Positions 1-12,134 are shown, numbered from the stretch's first letter. The stretch: DNA of 64,000 bases from Muricea muricata (GCA_963855995.1 OY979717.1:18524460-18588459), one strand, 5' to 3'. The notes: generated by a model from the sequence alone, not told the origin. Translations and numbers: made by a program.

Positions 1-916
1 TGAACAAATGTACCTAATATAGCTTATCATGATTCGCTACTGTTACATTGTGCGTATCAATTGACGACTTACATTTTCTGCTCTATTTCTATTTTTGAAA
101 TATTAATTCACAAAAGTTAGTCGAATTAATGGCCACAAGTAACGCGTATGTCAAAATTATATTTAGATCTTTTCCAATACAATCCCAGTACGACGTGACT
201 CATCTAAAACGAAGTGATGTCAGACCTACAGACGAACTGTGAGTAGCCATACAGGATATGTTTAAAAGTCTTGCACTTCATAGTTTCTATCTTGAATAGG
301 ATACGAATTTTCGTCCACAGTTGAGATGATTGTGAACAAATGTTTATGTTATGCTTATTAATTCCGAACTGTGACTTGACCACATGATCCCACTGGATGC
401 ATTTGCACGTTGCCTTTTGGTACACAATACTACTACTTCATTCGCTGTGATGATTCAGATGCGACTTTCAAAGACCAGAAATTTGGATAACTAAGCCACA
501 TACAAAAATCTTCAAAAGTTCTATCTGCATCTACTGATCCACACCCACGTTTAGTAACCACAAAACCTTTTCAGTGGGTATCACATGGAGGTTAAAAAAT
601 AACAAACCTATCTATGCACTAAAACAAGAACATATAAGGATAGGATAAGAAGTCTATTCACTGTTAAAATAGTATAAGATATGTCTTTTTATAACTTCTA
701 GATCTTCCTGCCATGATAACATTTTGTAGCAATGCATTCCAACTACGATTTATCCATTGAGACACACTTATGAAGCCATACCCCTTTTAATCATATCCCG
801 GGCAGCGCTCCGCGCTGCGGCTCGGAGAAAAAGCAAAGCTTACGCAAATATAATAATAACGGGAACTTATCATACCTTGCATAACAAACTTCTATCATAT
901 GTTATAGTATTCCCAG
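1..916. other. No gene recognised
   Basis: AT-rich sequence with no recognisable protein motif, RNA gene or clear inverted repeat. It probably lies within an intron of the + strand gene whose later exons follow. Confidence 0.4.
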
Positions 917-937
917 CAGCAACAAGGTGGATTTACG
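917..937 (+). CDS. Possible 21-nt microexon of the unknown + strand gene
   Basis: A 21-nt block sits between a good acceptor (attcccag) and a strong donor (gtaagt). It ends two bases into a codon, which is the phase needed by the next exon at 1687, and the join reads S-N-K-V-D-L-R then P-S-I-I-N-N. Only splice-site quality and phase support it. A block this short can arise by chance, so transcript evidence would be decisive. Confidence 0.3.
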
Positions 938-1686
938 GTAAGTTAGATGTTTTACAAACACAAATGTCTTCAAATATTTAGTGATAAGCTGATGATGCAT
1001 GTTAGCTATGGCCTATGGGTGGTTATGAATATCTAAACACACACGAGTTTTTTCTCCTTTCTCGCCTTCAAGTTGTTACTTTCTGTTAATTAACGGTACG
1101 AACCAATAAATTTTTATCACATGGAATATTGTCAACTTTTCTAATGATCGTGCATTTCTCAAGATCTCCAGGTGATCTAAAAAGTCGGAAAAGTATTGGC
1201 ACTAGCTGCTGATGTAAATCAATTTCTCGGTTTAAACGACTAAATTTCTATTCAAATGTACTTTTATTAATTTCTTCTTAAATTCATATTTAATTCATCA
1301 TTCTTTTCGTAAACACAATCATAAAGTTCCAGCAAGTTCCATCACGGGGGAACAAAGAAAATTATTATTAAAATAGCAGAAGGATTTCTATTCTGTTGCC
1401 AGTCCTAGGCTTTTTGTTCATGCACGGTCAGATTATCTACATATACCAGTGACCTCTACACTGGACTGGAACAATAACTTGGCTATCAACACAGATCCCA
1501 ACTTGATGACGTTCAAATTATAATCTGGTTTCTGGGTTCAAAACTGTTTGCTACATTTAGAGATGTTCAACCTCAATTTCCGACACCTGAGGTTCACGTA
1601 AACATGAGACCTTTTCTAAAGTATTCACATCCAGGTCACTGCTAGATACCACCAAAATATATAAACAAATTGTGGGGTTTTTCTAG

Positions 1687-4600
1687 GCCAAGTATCATTA
1701 ATAATCCTTTTCCTGGCCAACACCCGCACAATTCTCACATGCCAAAATTTGCTGTGTTCCCTGGACAAGATTCGCCTGACGACACTCAAAATGGCAGATT
1801 TGCTCTAACAAGGTCGACATCTTTGCCGTCATTCGCACCGTCTGGACTCGACAATTACCTTGTTGCGGAGAAGATACGTGGCTCACCACACAGACGCGAG
1901 GTCGTGCGCGTTCAAAGTGATTCTGAGAGAAGACCTCTTCAATGGCACGGGAATAGTTTTAACCAGGTATTTATCCAGCAATAAAGGAATCATAAACCAT
2001 AATACCAAGAAAATTGTCAGTGAAATTAGAACCGAGACCTGAAAAATACCTGTAATCAGGGCGTACATGCTGGCGTACCAAGGTGACGGAGAGGAGTGGA
2101 GTGTGTCATCCCCCACTTTCGCAAATCTCATCAATAAAAACAGAGCTTATTTCGGACCCCCCCCCCCCCGATATATCAGTGAATTGATTTGAAATTGTCA
2201 GTAAATGAAAATATTTGTAGAAACACGCACCCCTCTCTCCTCCGCGATAAAAGAATAATCTTGGTACCTCTTTAGGATTGGATAGTTAAATTTTTTAAAA
2301 AATGTTAAAAATAATTAAAGCCTTGTTCTCATATGTCACCGATGAGCGGGCAAGTCATTCTTGGTAGTCATTCAAAAGGAAAGTTCATAAAGGATTTTGC
2401 ACATCAGTGATCACAGACAAAAGCCGTCAGTGATATCAGTGACATATGACCACTACTAGGCAATAAAGTTTAACACAACTTCTTCAAAAAAATTTTTTAG
2501 GTCGAAATGCATCGGCTATTGGCATTTTTGTTACAGAATAACGCACATATAGCCTACAACGAATAAAAATAAACTTCCATTTCTTATTTCCCAGTATTTA
2601 GAGACGGACCATTAAATTTTTGAGGGGAAGGTTGGGCAAATACCAAAAAAATTCGCGCACTAAAAAAATACGGAGAAAAAATATCGTGCACAAATAAACA
2701 AATCTAAAAAAAATCGAGCAAGTTGTTTAAGGTTGCTGTTGTTAAATCCCAGATGATATATTTGCGAAAATATCTTTGCATTATTAAATAGCTCACATTG
2801 CATGTTTCACATTGTATGGCCACCTGGTCATCAAAGATCGGGTAGCCATTTTAGGGAAATTAACATTAAATCAAAATGAGTTTTTTAAAAGTGTTCCTTC
2901 AACATTAATCATACCAGTGTAGCAAGTTATCAGTTATCATCATTACTGAACTAATTGTGTACAATTATAAGACAACATGAATATCAAAATGCATACAAAA
3001 AACAAATAAATGGAAAGATACAAAAATCATAGTAATTTTAGCTTATTAAGTCAAGCTCAGTACATTCCACAACTTCTACGCCTTCTTCCGCACCAGTGTA
3101 TATCAACTTAATACAAATGTTTATTACTGAACGGGTATATGATTTAATAGTGCAACGTGAATGGCATAAAACAAATAAATGGAAAGATATATGTGGTATA
3201 CACCTTAAAAGAGAATTAAAAGGAGATGTGTGTGCGTGTTTGAAAAAAAATCTTGCAATGAAATGTGACAGAAAAAAAAATCCAACGTGTTTATAGCGCC
3301 TTTCATAATCACGCGGCCACGGCAAATTTGGCGCCAGTCTGAAACATGCGTTTTAGCTGCCGTCAATCAAACAATTTTGGAGAACACGTAAATTGACGAC
3401 TCTCTAACGAAGAGATTTCGGAAATTCTCTTACCATCTTGAAGTATACGGCACGAGTCGTCGATCGGATTCTATTCGGTAGTTATCGTAATTTTGATTGA
3501 CGGCAGCCAAAACGCATGTTTCAGACTGGCGCCAAATTTGCTGTGGCCGCGTAATTACGAAGGGCGCTGTAACTGGCATGAAAAAAAACATGCACAAAAA
3601 AAATTGCCCAAACCATCCCCTCGAAAATTTAATGGTCCGTTCCTTACGTGTTGTTCTCTCGCATTCCCAACCCACTATATTTTAACATTTATTGACTGTA
3701 CTCGCGGGTACCAGTACAATTTGTGGGCTTGAGATTGAGCTAAAAGTACCACTAACTATTAAAAGGAAACATGTACAATAATTCAAGCCAGACTATCTAT
3801 TATGTAAAATTTTAGCTTGCCAAAGGACCTGGCATGCAAAAACAGCAATTTTATCCAGCTCCGCCAACATCAGTGAAACCTGACTTTTGGGACAGACCAC
3901 CAAGTCTATCAGTCACACCAAAGACTGCAGAAGCACAGCAAGACATAATTAGCGTCGTCAGTGGTAATTCAGAGTACACTCGACAATATTCATCTTCAAC
4001 AAACCACTCCAAAAATGCTAATCTGTCATGCTCATCCACACTCCCAACTCAGCGAACCCAGGAGAAGGTTAGTTGGGGGCTGTTCACATGATCCCACTTG
4101 CCAGTGACCAAGTGGTCCAATTACTCGCCATTCATCTTCAAGGTCGCGGGTTTGATTCTCAGTAAGGTCGCCTCAATGTGAATTGAACCCAGCCAGTCCT
4201 CATAGATTTTATCCCAGTACTCCGGTTTCCAGCCAAAGGCAAAGCTGACAGAATGGGTTAAGTAATACACATGCTATTGTCGTTGCCCTGTCCTTGTAGA
4301 TAAGCTCAACACTGTAAATCTGGAAGTGCTAACGTAACACCAAAATGAGTGTAAATTGTTGCAACGCTACCGACACCAATTAGGTGTTAGCTAACACTAA
4401 TTTTGGCGTTTATTCACACTTTCGTGGTGTTAGATATTTGCCATGACATGAGTTACATGGCAAACATCTAACACTGCGAAAGTGTGAATAAATGCAAAAA
4501 TTAGTGTTAGCTAACACCTAATTGGTGTCGGTAGCGTTGCAACAATTTACACCCATTTTGGTGTTACGTTAACACTTCCAGATTTACAGTGAATAAAATA

Positions 4601-5858
4601 AGATGAGAGGCTTTTTGATGTGCTGAATTAGGAAGAGGATGAATGGCATTATCTTTTTATTGCCGAGTGAGTGATTTGCGTTACACGGTTGTTCTATAAC
4701 TTCTGGCCGTTTTGCGTGTTGCTAATACCACATCCATTGAACTTTTTATAACTCCAAACCATAAATTATTACATACATTGTTGTATGTAATAACAGATGA
4801 CATGAACTGGTCAACTTCTAAATTGGCACGCTTTAAATTCAAATTGCATTTTTGCTACAAATTTTTGCATTGTAAGCCATTAATCAATAGCCTTTTAGTG
4901 CAGTATTAAGTATTTGAGCTGCAATTATAATATTAAAGCTTTTGCTGGTCCCGATAAACAAATAAAGAATGAGAAATATGACGTTCACTTAATTTAGTTT
5001 ATATTAGAGTTCATTCTAGCTTTTCATCGGTCGAGAACGCGATCTATTAGAGGAAAGACTCATGGCTGACACCATTTCAATGACAAGCCAATCAGAGAAA
5101 AGTATCACATTATGACGTCACACTTTGCAACTATAACTGAACAGACAATAGCAAAATGTTATCCATTTGTTAAGTAACACACTTAGCTATTCTTTACAGC
5201 AGGAATTGATTTACGCCGATTATTTATTTAGATCTGTCATGAAGGCAAAAAACCCTCGGAAGATAAGAAAGAGATGCCATATGACACAACGTATGGCAGA
5301 GATTATTCCGTGGATGCAAAAACCATCCCGACGTCTATTTTGCGCACAACATCAACAAAGAAGCTAAATGAAGCAAAACGCAACAAAAGTGTTAAATTCA
5401 GCGAAAGTGTAACAATTTCAAACGGTTACCAGACATCATCCAGCTTCGTTAACGACATTGGGAAAGAAAGCCACAACCAGCAATGTGTTTCAAGTTTAAA
5501 CGCGCCTTTGGCTACTACAGTATCCGTAACGGAAAGACCGCTGACAGCAACAGGTCTGCAACGACAGTCCATTCTGAAGACAACATCACTCCTATTCCCT
5601 GCTACCCCTCGAAGGCAGTCTTACATGAATGGTTTGCAATCCCGGCCAAACAGTACAGGGTCATTCGGTGCGCTCAGGAATGATTTACGTAGTCTTCAGG
5701 ACAGTTACAGCAAGTCAGCAACACACAGGAAGTTCCACAGCGATTTTCCAGAAAATGCCCCAGACATCCGGCGAACACCAGACATGCGAATCACAATCAA
5801 TGAACGGCGTCACGTGATTCCTGAAATTGGTCGTCATAGTTACTACTTTCATGGATGA
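1687..5858 (+). CDS. 3' exons of an unrecognised Ser/Pro-rich protein gene
   Basis: Three coding exons can be placed: 1687-1966, 3816-4067 and 5232-5858. The first starts in phase 2 after a gttttttctag-type acceptor and ends at cag/gtattt. The second is 84 codons in phase 0 and ends aag/gttagt. The last starts after tttatttag in phase 0 and runs to a TGA. Together they encode about 385 residues rich in Ser, Thr, Pro, Asn and Gln, with no predicted membrane segment and no domain I recognise. It looks like an intrinsically disordered tail of a larger scaffold or receptor. A K-S-V-K-F stretch near 5385 fits the loose RVxF docking motif for protein phosphatase 1, which is suggestive only. The 5' part of the gene lies upstream or outside the window. 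I do not know its function. Confidence 0.55.
2157..2169 (+). repeat. Poly-C tract (13 C)
   Basis: Uninterrupted run of 13 C in AT-rich intron sequence; one of several such tracts in the window. Confidence 0.9.
3291..3572. repeat. Inverted-repeat MITE, about 280 bp
   Basis: The left arm begins ttatagcgcctttcataa and is mirrored on the right by a segment ending gaagggcgctgtaa. The arms are about 80 bp each and share the core cggcaaatttggcgccagtc with few mismatches. There is no coding capacity, and no clean target duplication was found. It is a non-autonomous DNA transposon in an intron of the unknown + strand gene. Confidence 0.75.
4098..4262 (+). repeat. tRNA-derived SINE, copy 1
   Basis: The head contains a Pol III A-box-like stretch (tgaccaagtgg) and a B-box-like stretch (gcgggtttgattctc) about 35 bp apart, as in tRNA-derived SINEs. 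Downstream are tccggtttcc and gacagaatgggtta, both matched by the - strand copy near 52.6 kb (tgtggtttcc, gacagggtgggtta). The shared body and tRNA-like head are the evidence for a SINE family. Confidence 0.6.
4310..4591. repeat. Near-perfect palindromic foldback MITE, 282 bp
   Basis: Starts cactgtaaatctggaagtg and ends with its complement ...ttccagatttacagtg. The arms, about 135 bp each, are almost identical, including ggtgttagctaacac. The centre is near 4450. There is no ORF. A transcript through it would form a long hairpin. Confidence 0.85.
4993..5159 (+). repeat. Dispersed repeat, copy 1 (second copy at 28985-29325)
   Basis: Shares diverged blocks with 28985-29325, including ctattagagga, gccatttca and actgaacagacaa(t/c)agcaaaa, in the same order and orientation. 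It is an old interspersed repeat of unknown class. Confidence 0.55.
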
Positions 5859-6149
5859 ATGTTTTCAAAAGATTTCCACCTGGTGTTATAGATGTTTCCT
5901 GTTTTAAACTGACTTAACAATACAATGTATTATATGCTTTGTGAAACCGTAAAAATTCATGAAGAAAACAATATATAAGTGATTAAGTGATACACATTTC
6001 TGTTGATCTGCAATAACTTCGATTTTAACTTTATCCTCGTCTTAATTTTACGATATATTTTCAAAATCACTTCCCCAATAGAACTATAAAATTGGAAAGT
6101 CGTACAATGCTATTTACAACATTCGCTTCTTTGCTGTGTCTGCTACACT

Positions 6150-7518
6150 ACACTCGTCTTCGGCTCGAGTTTGTATCACTGTCCACCGCAGGGCCTATAT
6201 ATATCACTAACCTCCCAATAAGATTCATATAAAGCATCAAATGAATGTTAAAACAAAAAAATTTTAATAATAACGTTACGAAAAACATACATACGCTTCG
6301 GGGCACGGCCCCTTCGTCAGAAACGATATAAGACCAAATCGTATCCATGTCCTTACATACTTTGGCCTATCCTATTTTGCATATATTTTTAGGAGGAGGG
6401 CCTTTCAGGCCTTAATGATTTAAGGCATAGGTAATTGATGTTACTGATGTCTGTAAACCTACAGACATGGAAAGTTTTTGGATAGAAAAATTGAATACTT
6501 ATGTACCACTGGGATTAATTTTGAGATGTAAACTCATAAACGATGTTGGATTTGTTTTGTTTAGGAACTCTGCCTTTTACGTTCTTGAATAAGTTCAGCT
6601 TGGTTGTCTTTACTCTTGTTCTAATTTATACGTTCGTAATGTTAAGACAACGTGCTAGATTTTTCTTTAAGCTACGTACAAGTTGCTATCGCTTTTGACC
6701 AATATAAGACATCCGGTGCCATAGTGTTGGTTTAGAGACATTGGCCTCTGTCGAGTGGTTATCAGTATGGTCTTTGGTTGGTTTGTTAAATTGTGTCATG
6801 TTTGAGGATACAACCTGTTTAGGAAAGCCATTCCATCATACAATTCTCTTAACGAATTGCAAGTCCTGTTTGAGTTTGGAAGGTGAACAGATCCTGCATA
6901 CTCGACTGAGAGAAGAGCGAAGCCAAGCAGTGCAATTTTTGCAAGGAACGAAACTGTCAAAGTGTGTATATTGTCCGCTAAAAAAAGGTTTTCGATATAT
7001 AAAAAACACGTTACCGACAAAATTTAGGTGCAGAAAATGTGGTGCTCGAAAACTTGTCGTACGTGAATCATGTATTATTGTTAAAGAAATGAAATTGACC
7101 AAGAATGTAGTTGATGTCATCGTGCCTAATAAGTAGTTGATGTCGTCGTGCCTAATAAGTAGTAGTGTATCATCTCCATGGCGGTGATAGAATTTAATTA
7201 TGCCGCAATTAATTACAGGATTAATAGTAACATGTTCACATTCTGTAAGAATAATGTCCGCCAGTACAGGACCGAAAGATCCACCCATGCTGACACCGTA
7301 TATCTGTTCGAAATAGGTGTTACTGAGCTGAAAATGGTCTTTTTGCAGGTGTCACGAATTAGTTTACGCAGCGCCGATTTTTTCGAGGATTTCGGAAATT
7401 CTTTATCATCGTAGATTCGTCTTTCAATTATGTTTAGTGTTCTTTTCAGAGGTACGTTTGTGAAAAGAGATCCTACATCAAATAAAACGTATTCGTACCC
7501 TTGCATGAACAATGCCAT
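6150..7518 (-). mobile_element. Decayed Penelope-like retroelement (reverse transcriptase part)
   Basis: Read on the - strand, about 7518-6836 encodes reverse-transcriptase blocks in broken frames: FDVGSLFTNVPL (motif A region), then MGGSFGPVLAD, then YHRHGDDTLLLI, where the usual Y-x-D-D core reads H-G-D-D, followed by a YTHFDSFVP-like segment and RVCRIC. These blocks and the palm-to-linker order match Penelope-like elements more closely than LINEs. The reading frame shifts between the first two blocks and there are in-frame stops further on. Downstream (6700-6500) a weak linker is followed by YIG, perhaps a remnant of the GIY-YIG endonuclease. A segment near 6300 (tctgacgaaggggccgtgcc) resembles the 3' tail of such elements. 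The element is not functional. Confidence 0.65.
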
Positions 7519-9185
7519 TTATTCTTGAATCGTCATTGAAGACGATAGCCACAAAACAGAGTTTTAAAGAGCTGTCAAACTCTAATGTTAACGATACTCA
7601 TTATTATGCATACTTCTGTGCCAATATTTTATTCTAAATTATCCATATGTCACCCACTTCTTTAGAAAGAATGGAATGATTTTCTAAAATTGGAAACACT
7701 GATCTATAAATTGTGATGACGCTGGCTGAGGCCAACAATTGGATTAAACGATTAAAAAATCTTCTACAAATATAATGTAGCCATAGAGCAACATGTAAAC
7801 ACGCTAACGTCAAATACTTGCTAGGCGTTGCGGTATTTTACGTTATTCGCGACTTAGTTTAATGCACAATATCTCACATATTAAACATTTCAGTACAATC
7901 TCCAGCGTGTAAACGCTTCATAGAGCGCCTTGTTACGTTATACTGTATATAAATGGCTACGTCTTGTTGAATTTATCAATTATTTAAAAATGTATGATTG
8001 CCACTACTGCCTATTTCACTAAAACACAAAAGGAATCATCAGGTGGCTGGCAAATGGTAAAAAATGGGAGGCCTGGACGTCCGCGCTAAGTTCATGCTTA
8101 AATTTTCATTTTCCAATCAAAGTTATTGTGATTCAGTTAATAAAAATGAAACAGGATTTAATAAAACAGGATTTTCCTACCCAAAAATTGCGTTTTGACC
8201 CTCTAAATAGCTAAATATAGAACGAGCCAATTAATGTTACAACTAACTGCCACTAAGCCCTGTAGATCGTTGGTACCGGGATTCCCGAATGTCAAAATGC
8301 AAGGGAAATATTTATCATGGTTCAATTTGCAACTTACAGATCAGGAATATAGCTTTGCATGCAAAAATGAACATTCCTACTATCTATAATTAATATTATA
8401 TTTTCTAACTAATGTTGCCAATGTGTAGTGTCACAGCTAAACATGTGAAATTTACGTGCTTCTGTGATTTTGGAACATGTTCACATGAATTTCACAATGA
8501 CCATGAGACTTCGTATCATTCTACAACATACCATATGGGAAATTTATTAGTCTAAAAGTTATTACATGGCAACTACAATGCTTATGAAGGGACTTCATCA
8601 GTTCTGTTTTTTGGTTGATTCGAATTGACATAATATTATGTATATATGTTTTGTTCTGTTAGTTCTGTATTCCCAAATTTATAACCTAATTAACATGATT
8701 ATATCTTATGGCGATTTAAAGCTCATAGTGCAATAACATATAAAGGCCATCTTTGCATCGCAAGTGCAGGCGCAGTGTCAATATTGAGGGGTAGGTCATA
8801 CAATTTGAACTCTCAAATATGTAGTGGTGCATGAGTCATGAAAATTTTAAATCAAGGAAATAGCTCTCTATACTTTATGACAAGTCCCTAAAATTGTGAT
8901 CATATTGTATCAAGTGCCAGCGGATGTTTGTGATTTTCGTTCTTAAGCTAAAAACAATAATAAAAGGAAGCAGTTCTTTTTACTGTATCCTAAGACTCAA
9001 GATTTTTCTATTGAATGACAAAGTTTCGTTTTATACACTTTTGATATCGCAAGGCTTTTCCGCTTTTAGATTAATTTTATATTACCATGCAGGAACCTGC
9101 CGGAAAAAGAATTCTTATCGCATGCACCTAGTTACCAAGCGAAGTCTACAAGGATTGCTCTTCAAAATTAATTGAAAGATGAAAA
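7519..9185. other. Intergenic, nothing recognised
   Basis: AT-rich sequence between the Penelope-like remnant and the ankyrin gene. Any promoter of the ankyrin gene must be here, but no core element can be called with confidence. Short open frames show no family motif. Confidence 0.4.
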
Positions 9186-12056
9186 ATGCTGGTCGTAGCT
9201 AAAGAAAGGCAACAAACAGCAGAAGAATACCTTGATTATGTACGACGACATGGCACGCTAAATACCAGAGATGATTACGGCATCCCTACATTGTCTTCAG
9301 CTATTGACAAGTTTCGCTCGCTCTCTTTAGCTGAAGAACTTTTACAAGACGGTGCCGATGTGAATGCTGTTTCGTGTGTAAAACAGTCATCGTTGCCCCA
9401 TAAAAAATCACTGGACACTATCAGGTGCAGGTATAAAAGGTGGGGAAACTTTGCTCCCATACATGTTGCGAGTTCCTTAGATCTCTACGATGTGGTGAAG
9501 TTGTTATTTGATCACGGAGCTGAGATTTGCCAAACAAGTAACGGGTTTCGGCCAGTAGATTTTCTCTTAAATACAAATATTACCCGATGTCTAGATAAAT
9601 ATGTTAGAGTCTCTGAAGAAGACGATTATGAAATACTTAAACTTATGCATACCGTTGGGGTGGATCTTAACACAAAAGAACATGACCAGCAATCAACATT
9701 ACTTCATCGGGCAACCATTCGTCAGAACCAAACAATTATGAATTACTTAATTCATCATGGTTGCGAAGTCAATTGCGTTGATTGTCACGGTGAGACGCCA
9801 TTACAATACTGTAAAGTCGACGCATTAGAATGTGCGAGAATTCTTCTTCAGAATGGTGCTGATCTTAATGTTCAGAATAATTTTGGTAATACTATGTATC
9901 ACACCTCATTGAATTACTGCGGTGACCATAGTTCAAATCACGTTATTGATTATTTGCGTCTGTTGCATGAGTACCATGCTGATCCTAATATTTGCAATGA
10001 AGACGGTGAGACTGCTCTGCATATCTTTTTCAAGAAACTGAACCATAAAATGGGCGCTGAGGAGTTGATAATGATTCTGAACGAACTATTTTTGTGCGGC
10101 GCTGATCCAAACATTGCAGATGAACTAGAGAGAACACCTATATATTATTTGATCAGTTACTCACACACTAAAACCTTGAACGCATGGAATATTGTATGGT
10201 TATTGTTGACAACAAGTCTTAGCTACGGAGCAATATTGAACAAAAGCGATATCATAGGAATACCACTGCTTCATCAACTCGTAGAAAGTTGCTTATGGTG
10301 CACGAAATATTTTGATTCAAATTCATTCAGGGAAGTCCTTCATTCAAAGTATAATGTAGAAGTGAATTGCCAAGACTTACACGGTCGTACGGTACTTCAT
10401 TTAGTGTCAGCAAAAGGTAACTGGGCAATGGCAGAAATTCTGTTACATCATGGTGCAGATTTTGGAATTGAAGATTGCGACGGTAATACTCCGTTACATG
10501 TTGCAATACTATGTAAGCAGTGGGAGTTTGCCAAGAAAATATTTCTTCTGCCGTTACGTAACAGCTTTGTAAGTGAATGTACTGGACGGAACGATCGAGC
10601 ACACTTAAGAGAAAATCGCAGCGCTTTGAATGAATTTAACAAAATTCGGAGGAGCTACTGCATAACAGCTGTTATGTATAAACATGGTCGTGTTGGATAC
10701 TTTCCCGAGAACAAAAATTTCTGCCTGCCAGATTGTTGCAGTTGTGATATTCGCAAAGAAAGATCAAAAGCGAAATGCAACACCATGTCAATTTCCAAGC
10801 AATGTAAGGCACCAGACAAAAGCGGTGTATTGTGCGAGAAGCAAAGCGTTGAATGGACACCTAAGAAACTTGAGATAATAGCGAACTACGTTGAACGTCA
10901 AGTCCTTATTTCTTGGGGCAGTGTAGAAACAGAGATACCCTTTTCCGAGAATATAGACTGTCCTGCTTCATCAATAGACAGAGATTTCTTAAGCGGCATA
11001 AATGAATCGTCACTGCTTGAATTGTGTGAAGAAAACTGTGTTGGTGAATTCCATTTGACAGAAGAATGCGAGGAAGAACACTGCATGATTGCAAAACAAG
11101 TATATCGCTTAGTAACAGACCTTGTTCAGAAGTGCTCGGAAATTGATCCGAGGTTAAAGAGTAAACTTTTGTGGACAGGAAGTAGTGCAGAAGGAACGAA
11201 AATGTGGTTACCGGATGAATTTGATTTTTTGATGGAGCTTGTGGAGTTGCGAGGAAACTGTGAATCGGATGACCGCTTTTCGAAAATTCTAATAAGAAAG
11301 GATTATCAAGACTTGTGGTCAAATCTTTGTCAACATGCCTGTCGTTTGTCGATCGTAAGGCTGAAGGAATATATTGCGACCTTGCTTTGGAAAGCGGCCT
11401 TCTACTTGGAAAAAAAGAAATATGACAATATTCGCTTCAAGTTGTGCCAGTACGACAGCATGCAGCACTTTATCAAGAGAACAAAAGTTGGTGTAAATAT
11501 AAAAGTTGTTTGGCATGGCGAGAAACACAAAAAAATGGTAATCAGTATTGATTTGACACCAGCAATACCCGTGGCTCTCACAGCAAAACAACTGTCACGA
11601 ATTCATCGACATAGTGTTGGAAGATTAGCTGGTAATGAATTTCACGTCATTCCGTACTTAAAATATGGTGATCGAGAGAGATGGCGCCCCTCGTTTTCGC
11701 TTACAGAAGTGGACATTATGAAAACATTATCATGGAAACAAATCGCGCTTTACAAAGCATTGAAATTTTTTCGGGATATTCACCAGAGCGTTTTCGAAAA
11801 AACTCCTTCGTACCATTTAAAAACATTTTTGTTTAACTATTTCTTTCGCAATGATGGTACACGTTTTCACGCTTGTTTTGCTGAGCGTGACAGTTTTCAT
11901 ACCAGTTTATGTTTTATACTTTATCACTTGAGTGTAGTTGCAGCTGAGAATTATGTAGGAAAAAACCAGCATTTCTTCTTAAATTACGATCTCTCATTTG
12001 CGGATTATGATATGAGATGGGTGAAATCTAGTCAAGATATCATTGAGAATTTGTAA
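9186..12056 (+). CDS. Ankyrin-repeat cGAS/Mab-21-like receptor (ANK-cGLR)
   Basis: An intronless 956-residue protein. An in-frame TGA two codons upstream fixes the first Met. Residues about 30-455 hold roughly eight ankyrin repeats, some degenerate, with signatures such as GRTVLHLVSAKGNWAMAEIL and GADLN/GADPN turns. A linker follows with a Cys-rich patch (C513, C517, C518, C520, C530). From about residue 630 to the end is a Mab-21/cGAS-type nucleotidyltransferase: a G665-S666 loop, E678-x-D680 exactly 12 residues after the Ser as in cGAS, and the third acid D789 in VISIDLTP. Near the end, RWRPSFS and SYHLKTFLF are typical of the helical lobe. The Zn-binding cysteine insertion of vertebrate cGAS is not seen between these. 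All three metal ligands are present, so the enzyme is probably active. In this family, ligand binding triggers synthesis of a cyclic nucleotide that activates STING-type receptors. The ankyrin part may act as sensor or scaffold; that, and the exact ligand, are inference. Confidence 0.85.
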   Translation: MLVVAKERQQTAEEYLDYVRRHGTLNTRDDYGIPTLSSAIDKFRSLSLAEELLQDGADVNAVSCVKQSSLPHKKSLDTIRCRYKRWGNFAPIHVASSLDLYDVVKLLFDHGAEICQTSNGFRPVDFLLNTNITRCLDKYVRVSEEDDYEILKLMHTVGVDLNTKEHDQQSTLLHRATIRQNQTIMNYLIHHGCEVNCVDCHGETPLQYCKVDALECARILLQNGADLNVQNNFGNTMYHTSLNYCGDHSSNHVIDYLRLLHEYHADPNICNEDGETALHIFFKKLNHKMGAEELIMILNELFLCGADPNIADELERTPIYYLISYSHTKTLNAWNIVWLLLTTSLSYGAILNKSDIIGIPLLHQLVESCLWCTKYFDSNSFREVLHSKYNVEVNCQDLHGRTVLHLVSAKGNWAMAEILLHHGADFGIEDCDGNTPLHVAILCKQWEFAKKIFLLPLRNSFVSECTGRNDRAHLRENRSALNEFNKIRRSYCITAVMYKHGRVGYFPENKNFCLPDCCSCDIRKERSKAKCNTMSISKQCKAPDKSGVLCEKQSVEWTPKKLEIIANYVERQVLISWGSVETEIPFSENIDCPASSIDRDFLSGINESSLLELCEENCVGEFHLTEECEEEHCMIAKQVYRLVTDLVQKCSEIDPRLKSKLLWTGSSAEGTKMWLPDEFDFLMELVELRGNCESDDRFSKILIRKDYQDLWSNLCQHACRLSIVRLKEYIATLLWKAAFYLEKKKYDNIRFKLCQYDSMQHFIKRTKVGVNIKVVWHGEKHKKMVISIDLTPAIPVALTAKQLSRIHRHSVGRLAGNEFHVIPYLKYGDRERWRPSFSLTEVDIMKTLSWKQIALYKALKFFRDIHQSVFEKTPSYHLKTFLFNYFFRNDGTRFHACFAERDSFHTSLCFILYHLSVVAAENYVGKNQHFFLNYDLSFADYDMRWVKSSQDIIENL

Positions 12057-12134
12057 ATCTATTTTGTAAACATAGGTAATGAATTTAAAACCGGCCTTAA
12101 AGGACATTTGCACTAAAAATATCTAAACCACATG

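Noticed and set aside
757-981. 74-codon + strand open frame
   Set aside because: No motif; only its end overlaps a possible microexon in a different frame.
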